Source: Cryobacterium psychrotolerans
GTDB taxonomy: Bacteria; Actinomycetota; Actinomycetes; Actinomycetales; Microbacteriaceae
DNA: 64,000 bases
Assembly: GCF_900101115.1 (NCBI RefSeq)
Contig: NZ_FNFU01000004.1
Location: 157,392-221,391 of the forward strand
Direction: 5' to 3'
The position numbers and the translations under genes are program-made. Below are positions 49,321-57,612 of the stretch, piece by piece; the stretch's first letter is position 1, and each line of letters starts with the position of its first letter. The notes beneath the pieces were generated by a model that worked only from the letters and a program-made list of their open reading frames with translations, had not been told where the DNA came from and searched no databases.

Positions 49321-49782
49321 CTACCGGTCGTCGGCCGAGGGTCGCCGCATCTGCCGGCGGATCTCCTCGAAGTCATGCCGGGAGATCTCGAGCAGGCCGC
49401 GCCTGAGCTGATACCCCCAGTCCGGATTTCCGCGGGTGAGGTCGAGCAGGGGCAGGAGCGGGCGGATGGGCGCTTCCACGGCGCCCGGGTCGTACTCAAT
49501 CCGACGCCGCCACGGCCGGTAGCCGCCCGCCGGGGACTCGGCGGGCTGGAAGACCGTGTCGTCGGCCACCCACCCGATCGCGGTGAACGATTTGAGCGGC
49601 TCGCCCTCGAAGTCGGATTTGGGCGAGTAGTAGACGATCCCGTCAGAGTCCCGCATGCTCTCCAGCGCCTCCCGCGCGCCGTTACTGACCTGGGCGATGC
49701 CCATGGCGACCCCGCGCCGCACGTTTTCGCGCTGCGCAACGCCCAGCCAGTATCGGATTGCCACGCTCCAGTTGTATCCCAT
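49321..49782 (-). CDS. EVE-domain protein
   Basis: EVE domains bind modified bases in DNA or RNA. 153 residues with NWSVAIRYWLGVAQRENVRR, the conserved KSDFEGEPLKSFTAIGWVAD and DTVFQPAES and YRPWRRRIEYDPGAVEAPIR segments. The ATG at 49782 follows GGAAG; a GTG at 49764 would start at the usual family residue. No neighbouring modification gene is seen; the divergent gene (49807) is only 24 bases away. Confidence 0.85.
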   Translation of the reverse strand: MGYNWSVAIRYWLGVAQRENVRRGVAMGIAQVSNGAREALESMRDSDGIVYYSPKSDFEGEPLKSFTAIGWVADDTVFQPAESPAGGYRPWRRRIEYDPGAVEAPIRPLLPLLDLTRGNPDWGYQLRRGLLEISRHDFEEIRRQMRRPSADDR

Positions 49783-49806
49783 CCCGCTTCCACAGAGACT
49801 GGGGGC

Positions 49807-50313
49807 ATGCGCGTGCTGCTGAAAGAAATTCTCGACTGCCCCCCGGATGCCGCCTGGCGCGCCATCCGAAGCCCGGCCGTTTTCGCCGAGGTGAGTTCGC
49901 CGCTCGTCAGGATGGAGTCGCTCGGCGACGAGGGCTTCCCCACCGTGTGGGAGTCCGGCGAGCACCCCGTCGCGCTGCGCGGGCTGGGCCTGGTGCCGCT
50001 CGGCGAGCAGGTCATCCGGCTGACCATGGCGACCACGAGGCCCGACGGCGTGCGCATCCTGCGCGACACCGGGCGGGGCACGTCCGGCTCGCTGGCCGCG
50101 GTGACGTTGTGGGACCACCGGATGGCGATCGCCCCCGACCCGGCCGGCACCGGCAAGACGCTCTACCGGGATCAGCTCGTCTTCCGAGCCGGCCCGGCGA
50201 CCCTCGCCCTGTGGCCCGCTTTCTGGGCGTTCTGGCAGTGGCGGGCGCTGCGGCTCAAGCGCCTCGCCCCCACCTGGCGCCTCGACCTCGGCGCCGACAT
50301 CCCGCTAGCCTGA
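49807..50313 (+). CDS. SRPBCC-like ligand-binding domain protein
   Basis: 168 residues starting MRVLLKEILDCPPDAAWRAI, a common opening of SRPBCC (START/Bet v 1-like) folds, with FAEVSSPLVRMESLGDEGFP and DHRMAIAPDPAGTGKTLYRD. A helical C-terminal grip region follows (LALWPAFWAFWQWRALRLKR). Usually binds a hydrophobic ligand; the ligand is unknown. Immediately followed by the DUF1684 gene (5-base gap), so probably co-transcribed. Confidence 0.7.
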   Translation: MRVLLKEILDCPPDAAWRAIRSPAVFAEVSSPLVRMESLGDEGFPTVWESGEHPVALRGLGLVPLGEQVIRLTMATTRPDGVRILRDTGRGTSGSLAAVTLWDHRMAIAPDPAGTGKTLYRDQLVFRAGPATLALWPAFWAFWQWRALRLKRLAPTWRLDLGADIPLA

Positions 50314-50317
50314 CGGA

Positions 50318-50956
50318 ATGAGTTCAACACTGGGCGCCCTGCAGCTCGTCGACTGGCGGCGCCGGGTCTTCGGCCTCTACGCCGGAGTGCGGCAGCTCAG
50401 CGTGCAGAACCCGGCCGCAGGCCACGAGCTGTGGCGCTCCGGCCGCGACGAACTCTTCGCCGGGCATCCGTCGTCGCCGCTGCTTCCGGATGACCGCGCC
50501 GCGTTCACCGGCCTGCCCATCGCCGCCTACGACCCCGACTGGCGGTTCGAGGCCGAGGTGCACCGCGCCGAGGAACCGCTGCGCATGGTGGTCGAGACCG
50601 GAACGGATGGCGCGGTCCCGTTCGACCTCGTCGGCACGGTTCGGCTGCCCTACATCGGCGTGCTGGACGTGTGGCGCCTCGCCGGCTACGCGGGCGGCCT
50701 GTTCCTGCCGCTCAAAGACGCCCTGGCCGGCAAACCCGGCGGAACCTACGGCGGCGGGCGCTACCTGCTCGACACCGTCAAGGGCGCGGACCTCGGCCCA
50801 GGCGTGGACGACGACACCCTCATCCTCGACTTCAACTTCGCCTACAACCCATCGTGCGCCTTCGACCCGATGTGGGCCTGCCCGCTCCCCCAGGCCGGCA
50901 ATATCGTGCCGGTCGACGTGCCGGTCGGCGAGCTGTACCACCCGCGTCAGTACTAG
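50318..50956 (+). CDS. DUF1684 family protein
   Basis: 212 residues. The family's key segments are visible: SSPLLPDDRAAFTGLPIAAY, DVWRLAGYAGGLFLPLKDAL, GGTYGGGRYLLDTVKGADLG, DFNFAYNPSCAFDPMWACPL and PQAGNIVPVDVPVGELY. The fold is a small beta-rich domain with a conserved Asn/Cys-rich C-terminal part; biochemical role unknown. Shares the direction and very close spacing with the SRPBCC-like gene. Confidence 0.8.
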   Translation: MSSTLGALQLVDWRRRVFGLYAGVRQLSVQNPAAGHELWRSGRDELFAGHPSSPLLPDDRAAFTGLPIAAYDPDWRFEAEVHRAEEPLRMVVETGTDGAVPFDLVGTVRLPYIGVLDVWRLAGYAGGLFLPLKDALAGKPGGTYGGGRYLLDTVKGADLGPGVDDDTLILDFNFAYNPSCAFDPMWACPLPQAGNIVPVDVPVGELYHPRQY

Positions 50957-50970
50957 CTTTCTGACCCGAC

Positions 50971-51219
50971 TTGACAGCATCCGCTAAGCTGGAATCACTT
51001 GCGAGTGCATTGCTGCGCTTGCTGCGTCGTAGAACGCCCTCTTCTTATCGAGGCCTCCCGCATCACCTGCAGGCCCGGCCCGATTTTTCGAATGTCACTT
51101 TCTTACGGCGAACGGATGTGCCCTTCGGCACCTTCGCCATGTGATTCCTCCCTGATCCCGGCTCGTCGCCATCGCGGCGTGCGATCCGGCGAGGACTCTG
51201 ATGCCCGAAAGGCACCACT
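50971..51219 (+). promoter_or_regulatory. Long untranslated leader of the DEAD-box helicase gene
   Basis: A TTGACA (50971-50976) and a TAAGCT (50985-50990) make a loose promoter; the spacing is not ideal, so the exact boxes are uncertain. The ~220-base leader holds a stem GTGCC..GGCAC with a CTTC loop (near 51118-51131), a GC hairpin near 51166-51180 and the sequence TTCCTCCCTG (near 51144), which is complementary to a Shine-Dalgarno sequence. A minus-strand micro-ORF overlaps it. Confidence 0.4.
51063..51140 (-). CDS. Antisense micro-ORF of 25 residues (uncertain)
   Basis: MAKVPKGTSVRRKKVTFEKS then GRACR, preceded by GGGAGGAATCAC, an excellent ribosome binding site five bases from the ATG, on the strand opposite the helicase leader. 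Basic composition resembles a ribosomal or RNA-binding fragment, but no family is recognised. A second 22-residue frame follows immediately (TGATG). It could equally be a conserved RNA element read in reverse. Confidence 0.25.
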   Translation of the reverse strand: MAKVPKGTSVRRKKVTFEKSGRACR

Positions 51220-52758
51220 TTGTCTGCAACTTCTTCATCTTTCAGCACGCTCGGCGTGCCGGCTCCCCTCGTCACCATCCTGACGAGCCAGGGAATCGAC
51301 AGCCCCTTCCCGATCCAGGTCGACACCCTGCCCGACACCCTCGGCGGACGCGACGTGCTCGGCCGCGGGAAGACCGGCTCCGGCAAGACCCTCGCGTTCT
51401 CGCTGCCCATGGTGGCGCGCCTCGGCGGCAAGCTCGCCGGCGGCAAGCGTCGCCCGGGTCGCCCGCTCGGCCTGATCCTCGCCCCGACCCGCGAGCTGGC
51501 CACCCAGATCACCGCGGCGCTCACCCCGCTGGCCGAGGCCTACGGCCTCAACACGACAACCATCTTCGGTGGCGTGTCGCAGGGCCGCCAGGTGCAGGCC
51601 CTCAAGGCCGGCGTCGACATCGTCGTGGCCTGCCCCGGCCGCCTCGAGGACCTCATGAAGCAGGGCTTCGTGAACCTCGACTCGGTCGAGATCACCGTGC
51701 TCGACGAGGCCGACCACATGGCCGACCTCGGCTTCCTGCCCGTTGTCACCCGCATCCTCGACAAGACCCCCAAGGGCGGACAGCGCCTGCTGTTCTCGGC
51801 GACGCTCGACAACGGCGTGGACAAGATCGTCCGCCGCTTCCTGAACAACGAGGTGCTGCACTCGGTCGACGAGGCCACCAGCCACGTCTCCGCGATGACC
51901 CACCACGTGTTCGAGGTCGACGGCACCGACTCCAAGAAGGCGCTCGTGCAGAAGCTGGCCTCGGGCAGCGGACGCCGCATCCTCTTCATGCGCACCAAGC
52001 ACCAGGCCAAGAAGCTGGCCAAGTCGCTCACCGACTCCGGCATCCCCTCGGTCGACCTGCACGGCAACCTCTCGCAGGTGGCCCGCGACCGCAACCTGGC
52101 CGCGTTCAGCGCCGGCACCGTCAAGGTGCTTGTCGCCACGGATGTCGCCGCCCGCGGCGTGCACGTCGACGACATCGAACTCGTCATCCACGTCGACCCG
52201 CCCGCAGAGCACAAGGCGTACCTGCACCGCTCGGGCCGCACCGCCCGCGCCGGCAGCGCCGGTGACGTCGTCACCGTCGTGCTCCCCGAGCAGAAGCGCG
52301 ACACGGACGCCCTGCTGAAGAAGGCCGCCATCAAGGTGACTCCGCAGCGCGTCACCGCGCATTCGCCCGCCGTGGACGCCCTCGTCGGCGAGGTTGCCGC
52401 CTATGTGAAGCCCGTCCCGCGCATCGAGCAGCCGCAGGGCCAGTCGCAGGGCGGACGCTCGCAGGGCGCCAACGCCCAGCGCAAGCGCGTCAACCGCGAC
52501 GACCGTGACAACGGCCGTGGAGGTCAGGGCGCCGGGGGCCGCGGTGGCCGCAGCAACGACGTCGCCCCCGGCGGGAACCGCCACGAGCGCGGCGAGCGCC
52601 CCGCAGCATCCGGCCGCGGCCACGCACCCCAGGGCAACGGCGGACGCTCGGCTCAGGGCTCCGGTCGCACCGGCGGCCTGCAGGTCGGCGGCCTCGTGCG
52701 CGGCGGCGGTTCCACCGGCGGCGCACGCCGCTCGGCACCGCGCCGCGCCCAGGGCTAA
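51220..52758 (+). CDS. DEAD-box RNA helicase with Gly/Arg-rich tail
   Basis: ATP-dependent RNA remodelling, likely cold- or ribosome-related. 512 residues from a TTG start with AAGG about eight bases upstream. Q motif FPIQVDTLPDTL, motif I GKTGSGKTLAF, Ia PTRELATQI, GG-motif, II VLDEADHMADLGF, III SAT, then motifs IV-VI ending HRSGRTARAGSAG. The last ~110 residues are Gly/Arg/Asn rich (RDDRDNGRGGQGAGGRGGRS), an RNA-binding tail. Long leader upstream. Confidence 0.95.
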   Translation: MSATSSSFSTLGVPAPLVTILTSQGIDSPFPIQVDTLPDTLGGRDVLGRGKTGSGKTLAFSLPMVARLGGKLAGGKRRPGRPLGLILAPTRELATQITAALTPLAEAYGLNTTTIFGGVSQGRQVQALKAGVDIVVACPGRLEDLMKQGFVNLDSVEITVLDEADHMADLGFLPVVTRILDKTPKGGQRLLFSATLDNGVDKIVRRFLNNEVLHSVDEATSHVSAMTHHVFEVDGTDSKKALVQKLASGSGRRILFMRTKHQAKKLAKSLTDSGIPSVDLHGNLSQVARDRNLAAFSAGTVKVLVATDVAARGVHVDDIELVIHVDPPAEHKAYLHRSGRTARAGSAGDVVTVVLPEQKRDTDALLKKAAIKVTPQRVTAHSPAVDALVGEVAAYVKPVPRIEQPQGQSQGGRSQGANAQRKRVNRDDRDNGRGGQGAGGRGGRSNDVAPGGNRHERGERPAASGRGHAPQGNGGRSAQGSGRTGGLQVGGLVRGGGSTGGARRSAPRRAQG

Positions 52759-52886
52759 GCGCCCGGCGTTCCATCACTCCGCACGCAAATGGGTCGGTCT
52801 CTCACGAGGCCGGCCCGTTGTGCGTTGCCGACGGCGTCGGCATCCGCCGGTAAAACCACCCCGCGGGCCTCGGCTAGTGTCGGTTC

Positions 52887-53420
52887 ATGGACACCACAGT
52901 CGTCGTTCGGCCCGCCGTAGAAGCGGATGCAGACAGCCTTGGCCGCGTACACGCGGCCTGCTGGCATGAAACCTACGATCACCTGCTGAGCGCCGCCGCC
53001 CTCTCGCAGCTGCACCCGGAGCGGCTCGCCGCCATGTGGCGCCGGTACACGTCGCAGGGGCCGGAGTACCGCCAGGTCGTGGCCGTCGTCGACGGGGAGA
53101 TCGTCGGCTTCGCCGGCAGCGGACCCGGCCACGACGCCGACCTGCCCGGCGTCCCTGAGCTGTACTTCGTCTACCTGCTCGACGCCTACCACGGCACCGG
53201 AATCGGCCAGAAGCTCTTCGACGCGGTCGTCGACCCGGGACCGTCGTCGCTCTGGGTGGCGTCAGACAACTCCCGCGCGCACGGTTTCTACGCCCGCAAC
53301 GGGTACACGCCCGACGGCCGGAACAAGGTCGAGGAAGTGCTCGGAGAGGAGCTGAGCGAGGTGCGTCTCGTTCGCCAGGCTGTGGCGCAGACCGGGGGCG
53401 ATGGGGGGGATCGAACATGA
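52887..53420 (+). CDS. GNAT N-acetyltransferase (first of a tandem pair)
   Basis: 177 residues. GNAT signature: RPAVEADADSLGRVHAACWH at the N terminus, VVAVVDGEIVGFAGSGPGHD (beta4), LYFVYLLDAYHGTGIGQKLF (acetyl-CoA pyrophosphate loop, here GTGIG) and SDNSRAHGFYARNGYTPDGR (motif B). Substrate unknown. The next gene is a clear paralog overlapping by four bases, so they are co-translated. Confidence 0.88.
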   Translation: MDTTVVVRPAVEADADSLGRVHAACWHETYDHLLSAAALSQLHPERLAAMWRRYTSQGPEYRQVVAVVDGEIVGFAGSGPGHDADLPGVPELYFVYLLDAYHGTGIGQKLFDAVVDPGPSSLWVASDNSRAHGFYARNGYTPDGRNKVEEVLGEELSEVRLVRQAVAQTGGDGGDRT

Positions 53421-53899
53421 GCGTCAGTATTCGCGAGGCGCGTCCGGAGGATGCCGCCGCGCTCGGCGTCGTGCACGTGCAGTGCTGGCGGGAGAGCTAC
53501 TCGCACCTGCTCTCGCAGCAGCTGCTCGACAGCATCCGCCCAGAGGACCGGGCGAGCCGCTGGGAGCAGATCATCGCCAGCCCGACCGACCAGCAGTGGG
53601 TCGCCGAGGTCGACGGCGAGATCATCGGATTCGCGGGCACCGGGCCCGGCCGTGACGACGACGCCCCGCGCGAGCTCGAACTGTATGCGCTCTACGTGCT
53701 GACGGCCCACCACGGATCCGGGGCGGGCCAGGACCTGCTCGACGCGTCGATCGGCACGCTACCGGCCTTCCTCTGGATCGCCACCGACAATCCCCGGGCC
53801 GAGGCCTTCTACCGGCGCAACGGCTTCGAGTTCGACGGCACGCAGAAGGTCGCGCCGTTCTTCGGCGAGATGCTGCGCGAATCCCGGATGATCCGCTAG
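53417..53899 (+). CDS. GNAT N-acetyltransferase (second of a tandem pair)
   Basis: 160 residues, paralog of the upstream enzyme: REARPEDAAALGVVHVQCWR, AEVDGEIIGFAGTGPGRDDD, LYALYVLTAHHGSGAGQDLL (acetyl-CoA loop GSGAG) and TDNPRAEAFYRRNGFEFDGT. The start ATG overlaps the previous stop. Duplication of one ancestral gene is the simplest reading; different loop residues may give different substrates. Confidence 0.88.
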   Translation: MSVSIREARPEDAAALGVVHVQCWRESYSHLLSQQLLDSIRPEDRASRWEQIIASPTDQQWVAEVDGEIIGFAGTGPGRDDDAPRELELYALYVLTAHHGSGAGQDLLDASIGTLPAFLWIATDNPRAEAFYRRNGFEFDGTQKVAPFFGEMLRESRMIR

Positions 53900-53917
53900 C
53901 TCGTTCGTACTCCGGGC

Positions 53918-53974
53918 TGAGTTGCGGAAAAAGCACCTTCCCGCGCGAAACGAAGGGCGCTTGTCCGCAACTCA
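53918..53974. repeat. Inverted repeat between convergent genes (copy F)
   Basis: Arms 53918-53940 and 53952-53974 match at 18 of 23 positions with an 11-base loop (core TGAGTTGCGGA/TCCGCAACTCA). It lies between the convergent GNAT and DUF4916 genes and can serve as a bidirectional terminator. Confidence 0.7.
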
Positions 53975-54011
53975 AACGTGAAACGGCCTCGTGACACAGG
54001 ACCCTGGACAG

Positions 54012-54599
54012 CTAGCGCAGCTGGCCGACCGAGGCGAGTGCCGTGCGCAGCAGGGAGCCGCGGCCGCCCTCCATCTCCGCGGAGACGGCGTCGGATGCGG
54101 CCTCCTCCGGCGACATCCAGGTGAGCTCGAGGGCGTCCTGCCGCGGGTCGCAGGTGCCGGTGACCGGAACGACGTAGGCCAGTGAGACGGCGTGCTGGCG
54201 GTCATCCGTGAAGGCCGTCAGCCCGGGCAGCGGGAAGTACTCGGCCACCGAAAACGGCACCGGGCTCGCGGGCAGCTGCGGGAACGCCATCGGCCCGAGG
54301 TCCTTCTCGAGGTGGCGGAACAGCGCGTCGCGCAGGGTCTCGCCGTACATGACGCGCCCCGAGACGAGGGTGCGGGTCATTTTGCCCTCCGGCGTCGCGC
54401 GGAGCAGCACCCCGATTTCGACGACCTGGCCGAGGCCGTCAACGCGCACCGGAACGGCCTCCACGTAGAGCAGCGGCAGCCGACGGCGGATCTGGGTGAG
54501 CTCGACGTCGCTGAGCCAGCCCGGGTTCGTGTTGACCGGTGGACCGTCCTCGGGGCCAGGGGTCCAGTCCGGATCGGGGTCAGGGGTGCGCACGCTCAT
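54012..54599 (-). CDS. DUF4916 / NUDIX-fold-like protein
   Basis: 195 residues from MSVRTPDPDPDWTPGPEDGP; a frame 48 codons longer is rejected because it overlaps the upstream region and lacks a start signal. LPLLYVEAVPVRVDGLGQVV, IGVLLRATPEGKMTRTLVSG, RVMYGETLRDALFRHLEKDL and AVSLAYVVPVTGTCDPRQDA match the DUF4916 family, which is NUDIX-like. The strict NUDIX-box Glu cluster is weak, so hydrolase activity is uncertain. Confidence 0.75.
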   Translation of the reverse strand: MSVRTPDPDPDWTPGPEDGPPVNTNPGWLSDVELTQIRRRLPLLYVEAVPVRVDGLGQVVEIGVLLRATPEGKMTRTLVSGRVMYGETLRDALFRHLEKDLGPMAFPQLPASPVPFSVAEYFPLPGLTAFTDDRQHAVSLAYVVPVTGTCDPRQDALELTWMSPEEAASDAVSAEMEGGRGSLLRTALASVGQLR

Positions 54600-54760
54600 G
54601 TCTTCATTGTGACTCACCCGGGGCCCGGATGGGCGCCCGGGCCGGAAGTGGAGCCCAGGGACGGACGTCGAAACCGGGCCGCGGCAGTGAAAGGATGTAA
54701 CGACCGGTTGCCCGGCCCCCGGCCTGCACCCCCGACTCCGCAACGAACGCGAGGACCCCG

Positions 54761-55420
54761 ATGGACAACAGCGACCGCATCGAGCCGATCGACACGGATG
54801 CCGTGCTCTGGTCCGCCGGCGAGCACGACCGGGAGGGCCGCCCCCTCCTGCTCATCCTGCACGGCTTCGGCTCGCACGAGGGCGACCTGTTTGCGCTCGC
54901 CCCGCACCTTCCGCTGGAGCCGGTGATCGCCGCCCTGCGCGCCCCGCTCACCGCCGGGCAGGGCTGGTCCTGGTTCCCGATCGGGGAGCCCGGCGACCCC
55001 GGGCCGGAGGCTCTCGACGCGGCGGCGGCCGGCGTGCTGGAGTGGCTCGACGCGCTGCCGGAGCAGCCGGCCTCCATCGGCCTGCTCGGCTTCTCCCAGG
55101 GCGGCGCGATGGCGCTGCAGCTGATGCGCCACGCTCCGGAGCGCTTCGCCTTCGCCGTTCAGCTGTCGGGTTTCGTCGCCAGCGGCGAGCGCCCGGGCGA
55201 TGCGCGCCTGGCCGAGCTGCGTCCGCCGGTGTTCTGGGGGCGGGGCACGGCCGACCAGATCATCCCGCAAACGGCCGTCGCCCGCACCCAGGACTGGCTG
55301 CCGGATCACTCGACGCTCACGGAGCGCATCTACGAGGGCATGGCGCACTCGGTGTCGCAGACCGAACTCGACGAGATCGTCGAGTTCCTCCGCGAGAGGT
55401 ACGCCACACCTCGCGCCTAG
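54761..55420 (+). CDS. Alpha/beta-hydrolase, phospholipase/carboxylesterase type
   Basis: 219 residues. Catalytic triad: Ser in LLGFSQGGAMALQLMRHAPE, Asp in WGRGTADQIIPQTAVAR, His in GMAHSVSQTELDEIVEFL. The oxyanion turn ILHGFGSHEGD is present. Compact esterase/thioesterase of unknown natural substrate, cytoplasmic (no signal peptide). Followed by the convergent DUF5997 gene, which it overlaps by four bases. Confidence 0.88.
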   Translation: MDNSDRIEPIDTDAVLWSAGEHDREGRPLLLILHGFGSHEGDLFALAPHLPLEPVIAALRAPLTAGQGWSWFPIGEPGDPGPEALDAAAAGVLEWLDALPEQPASIGLLGFSQGGAMALQLMRHAPERFAFAVQLSGFVASGERPGDARLAELRPPVFWGRGTADQIIPQTAVARTQDWLPDHSTLTERIYEGMAHSVSQTELDEIVEFLRERYATPRA

Positions 55421-55881
55421 CGGCGGTTCTTGCCCCTGGGCTTTTCCTTGACCGGCTTGCCCTCGATCTGAGCCGCCTGACGGGCGACGTGCGCGGCCTT
55501 GCGTGCGCGCTCGGCGTCACGGTCCTTGACCCGGATCTGCTCTTCCCGCACCTCGTGCTGGGTGGCGCGCTCTGTGACGAGCCAGGCCGGGGGCTGCTGC
55601 AGCAGGGCGCTGATCTCAGCCGTCGTCAGCGACTCGGTCATCTCGCCGCGGGCGAGGCCGGAAATCGATACGCCGAGCTTGGCTGCGACGACCTGCTTGG
55701 GGTGCGGCCCGTTGGCGCGAAGGTCGACCAGCCAGGCCGGCGGGTTCTCTTCGAGCTCGGCCAGGTCGGTGCGCGAAATGGCGGAGTTCTGGAACTCCTC
55801 CGGAGCTGCCTCGAGCAGAATCCCGAGCTTCTGGGCCGCCGTGGCGGGCTTCATGGTCTGGGTCTTCTTCTCGGAACTCAT
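55417..55881 (-). CDS. DUF5997 family protein
   Basis: 154 residues. Two copies of a small helical motif are seen: LEENPPAWLVDLRANGPHP with QVVAAKLGVSISGLARGEM, and LLQQPPAWLVTERATQHEVR. The C-terminal part is basic (AERARKAAHVARQAAQIEGK). In actinobacteria such genes often sit beside the LysR-effector gene that is divergent here (66-base gap). Function unknown; a DNA-binding or regulatory role is suggested by the paired neighbour, not by a motif. Confidence 0.75.
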   Translation of the reverse strand: MSSEKKTQTMKPATAAQKLGILLEAAPEEFQNSAISRTDLAELEENPPAWLVDLRANGPHPKQVVAAKLGVSISGLARGEMTESLTTAEISALLQQPPAWLVTERATQHEVREEQIRVKDRDAERARKAAHVARQAAQIEGKPVKEKPRGKNRR

Positions 55882-55947
55882 CTATCAAGCGTATAGCCTG
55901 AGAGCACCCGCTGAACGGCGGGTTCGACACCGTGAGAAAGGACGCCC

Positions 55948-56739
55948 ATGACCCTCGTCATTGGCTTCGCCGCCGGTGTCACGCCGACCAAGTGGACGCG
56001 CATCTGGGCCGACCGCCGGCCGGACGTTCCGCTCGAGGTCTTCCGCACCGACCCGGCCGAGCAGGATGCCGTGCTGCGCGACGGCCGAGCAACCGTCAGC
56101 CTGGTGCGCCTGCCGATCGACGAGACCGACCTGAGCGTGATCGGGCTCTACAACGAGATCCCCGTGGTCGTCGCCGCGAAGGACCACGCCCTCGGCTCCG
56201 CCGAAACCGTGACCGTGGCCGAACTGGCCGACGAGCACCTGCTGCAGGACCCCGACGCGGTGCCGGAGTGGCGGGACATCGCCACCGAAGTTCACGACGG
56301 CACCCGCCGGGGCCTTCCCGCCATGCCGGGCCTGGACGAGGTGATGGAACAGGTCGCGGCCGGCGTCGGCATCGCCATCCTCCCCCACTCCCTCGCCCGC
56401 CTGCACAGCCGCAAGGACGTCATCTCGGTGCCCGTGCAGGGCGTCGCCGAGACCCGGATCGCGCTGGCCTGGCTCACCGCCGAGACCACCGAAGACATCG
56501 AGGAGTTCGTCGGAATCGTGCGGGGGCGCACGAAGGGCAGCTCACGCGCCGACTCCCCCGCGGCTCAGGCCGACGGCGACAAGCCGGCGAAGAAGGCAAA
56601 GAAGACCGATAAGGCCAAGGCCGCAGCGAAGGCCGTCAGGGCCGCCGCCGCGCAGGCCAGGCCGGCTTCCGCGAAGAAGACCCAGAATGCGCCCGGCCGC
56701 ACTCGCAATGCCCCGAACCCGCGGCGACGACGCAGCTGA
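55948..56739 (+). CDS. LysR-type effector domain without HTH, with basic Lys/Ala tail
   Basis: 263 residues from MTLVIGFAAGVTPTKWTRIW, RBS AAAGGA upstream. The periplasmic-binding-like LysR co-inducer domain is complete (PLEVFRTDPAEQDAVLRDGR, VTVAELADEHLLQDPDAVPE, GLDEVMEQVAAGVGIAILPH), but there is no N-terminal winged helix. Instead the last ~70 residues are histone H1-like (KPAKKAKKTDKAKAAAKAVR, AAAQARPASAKKTQN). Divergent from DUF5997, implying the two form a regulatory pair. Confidence 0.8.
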   Translation: MTLVIGFAAGVTPTKWTRIWADRRPDVPLEVFRTDPAEQDAVLRDGRATVSLVRLPIDETDLSVIGLYNEIPVVVAAKDHALGSAETVTVAELADEHLLQDPDAVPEWRDIATEVHDGTRRGLPAMPGLDEVMEQVAAGVGIAILPHSLARLHSRKDVISVPVQGVAETRIALAWLTAETTEDIEEFVGIVRGRTKGSSRADSPAAQADGDKPAKKAKKTDKAKAAAKAVRAAAAQARPASAKKTQNAPGRTRNAPNPRRRRS

Positions 56740-56784
56740 GCCCTGCGTTGCCGATCCCCGCGGGCCCGATCCCCGGAAGCCGGA

Positions 56785-57612
56785 TCACCGCGAGCTGATC
56801 GAGGCGAACTTCCTGATGCACAGCGGCACGAAGACAACGAGCATCACCGAAATGCCGATCAGCACCGTGGCGAACGGATGCTGCATGGTCCAGACATCCG
56901 GAACCGGCGCCGTGCCGACGTTGCCGAACAACTCCCGGGCCGCCTGAACGAGCGAGGACACCGGGTTCCACTCGGCGAAGGTGCGCAGCGGTTCCGGCAG
57001 GGTGTCGCTGGGCACGAAGGCATTCGAGATGAACGTCAGGGGGAACAGGATGAGGAAGGAGGCGTTATTGATGACCTCCGGGCTGGTCACCATCATCCCG
57101 AGCAGCGCCATCACCCAGCTGAACGAGTAGCTGAACAGCAGGAGCAGGCCGATCCCGGCCATGAACTCCGGGAACGACGAGTTCACGCGCCAGCCCACCG
57201 CCAGGCCCGTCAGCATCATGATGACCATGGAGATGGTGTTGAGCGCGAGGTCGCTGTTCGTGCGCCCGATCAAAACCGCCGACCCGCTCATCGGCAGGCT
57301 GCGGAAGCGGTCGATGATGCCCTCCTTGAGGTCCTGGGCCATCGCCGAACCGGAGAACGTCGAGCCGAACACCACGGTCTGGGCGAAGATCCCGGCCATC
57401 AGGAACTGGGTGTAGTCCGTCCCCTGCACCTGGATGGCGCCCCCGTAGACCTGGCTGAACAGCAGCACGAACATGATCGGCTGGATCACCGCGAAGACGA
57501 GCATGTCGGGCGACCGCTTAATCTTGGTCAGGTTGCGCTTGGTCACAGTCCAGCCGTCGGAGTACCACATGGTCAGCGGATTCCACGTGGGCAGTGTCGA
57601 GGCGGCGCTCAC
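56785..57612 (-). CDS. ABC-2 type exporter permease (DrrB-like)
   Basis: 275 residues, six hydrophobic segments, with the ABC-2 family features LVFAVIQPIMFVLLFSQVYG, FLMAGIFAQTVVFGSTFSGS, MAQDLKEGIIDRFRSLPMSG and the C-terminal PSDTLPEPLRTFAEWNPVSS loop. Partner of the ATPase whose stop overlaps its start by four bases. Antibiotic or lipid export is typical of this family; the substrate cannot be named. Confidence 0.9.
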   Translation of the reverse strand: MSAASTLPTWNPLTMWYSDGWTVTKRNLTKIKRSPDMLVFAVIQPIMFVLLFSQVYGGAIQVQGTDYTQFLMAGIFAQTVVFGSTFSGSAMAQDLKEGIIDRFRSLPMSGSAVLIGRTNSDLALNTISMVIMMLTGLAVGWRVNSSFPEFMAGIGLLLLFSYSFSWVMALLGMMVTSPEVINNASFLILFPLTFISNAFVPSDTLPEPLRTFAEWNPVSSLVQAARELFGNVGTAPVPDVWTMQHPFATVLIGISVMLVVFVPLCIRKFASISSR

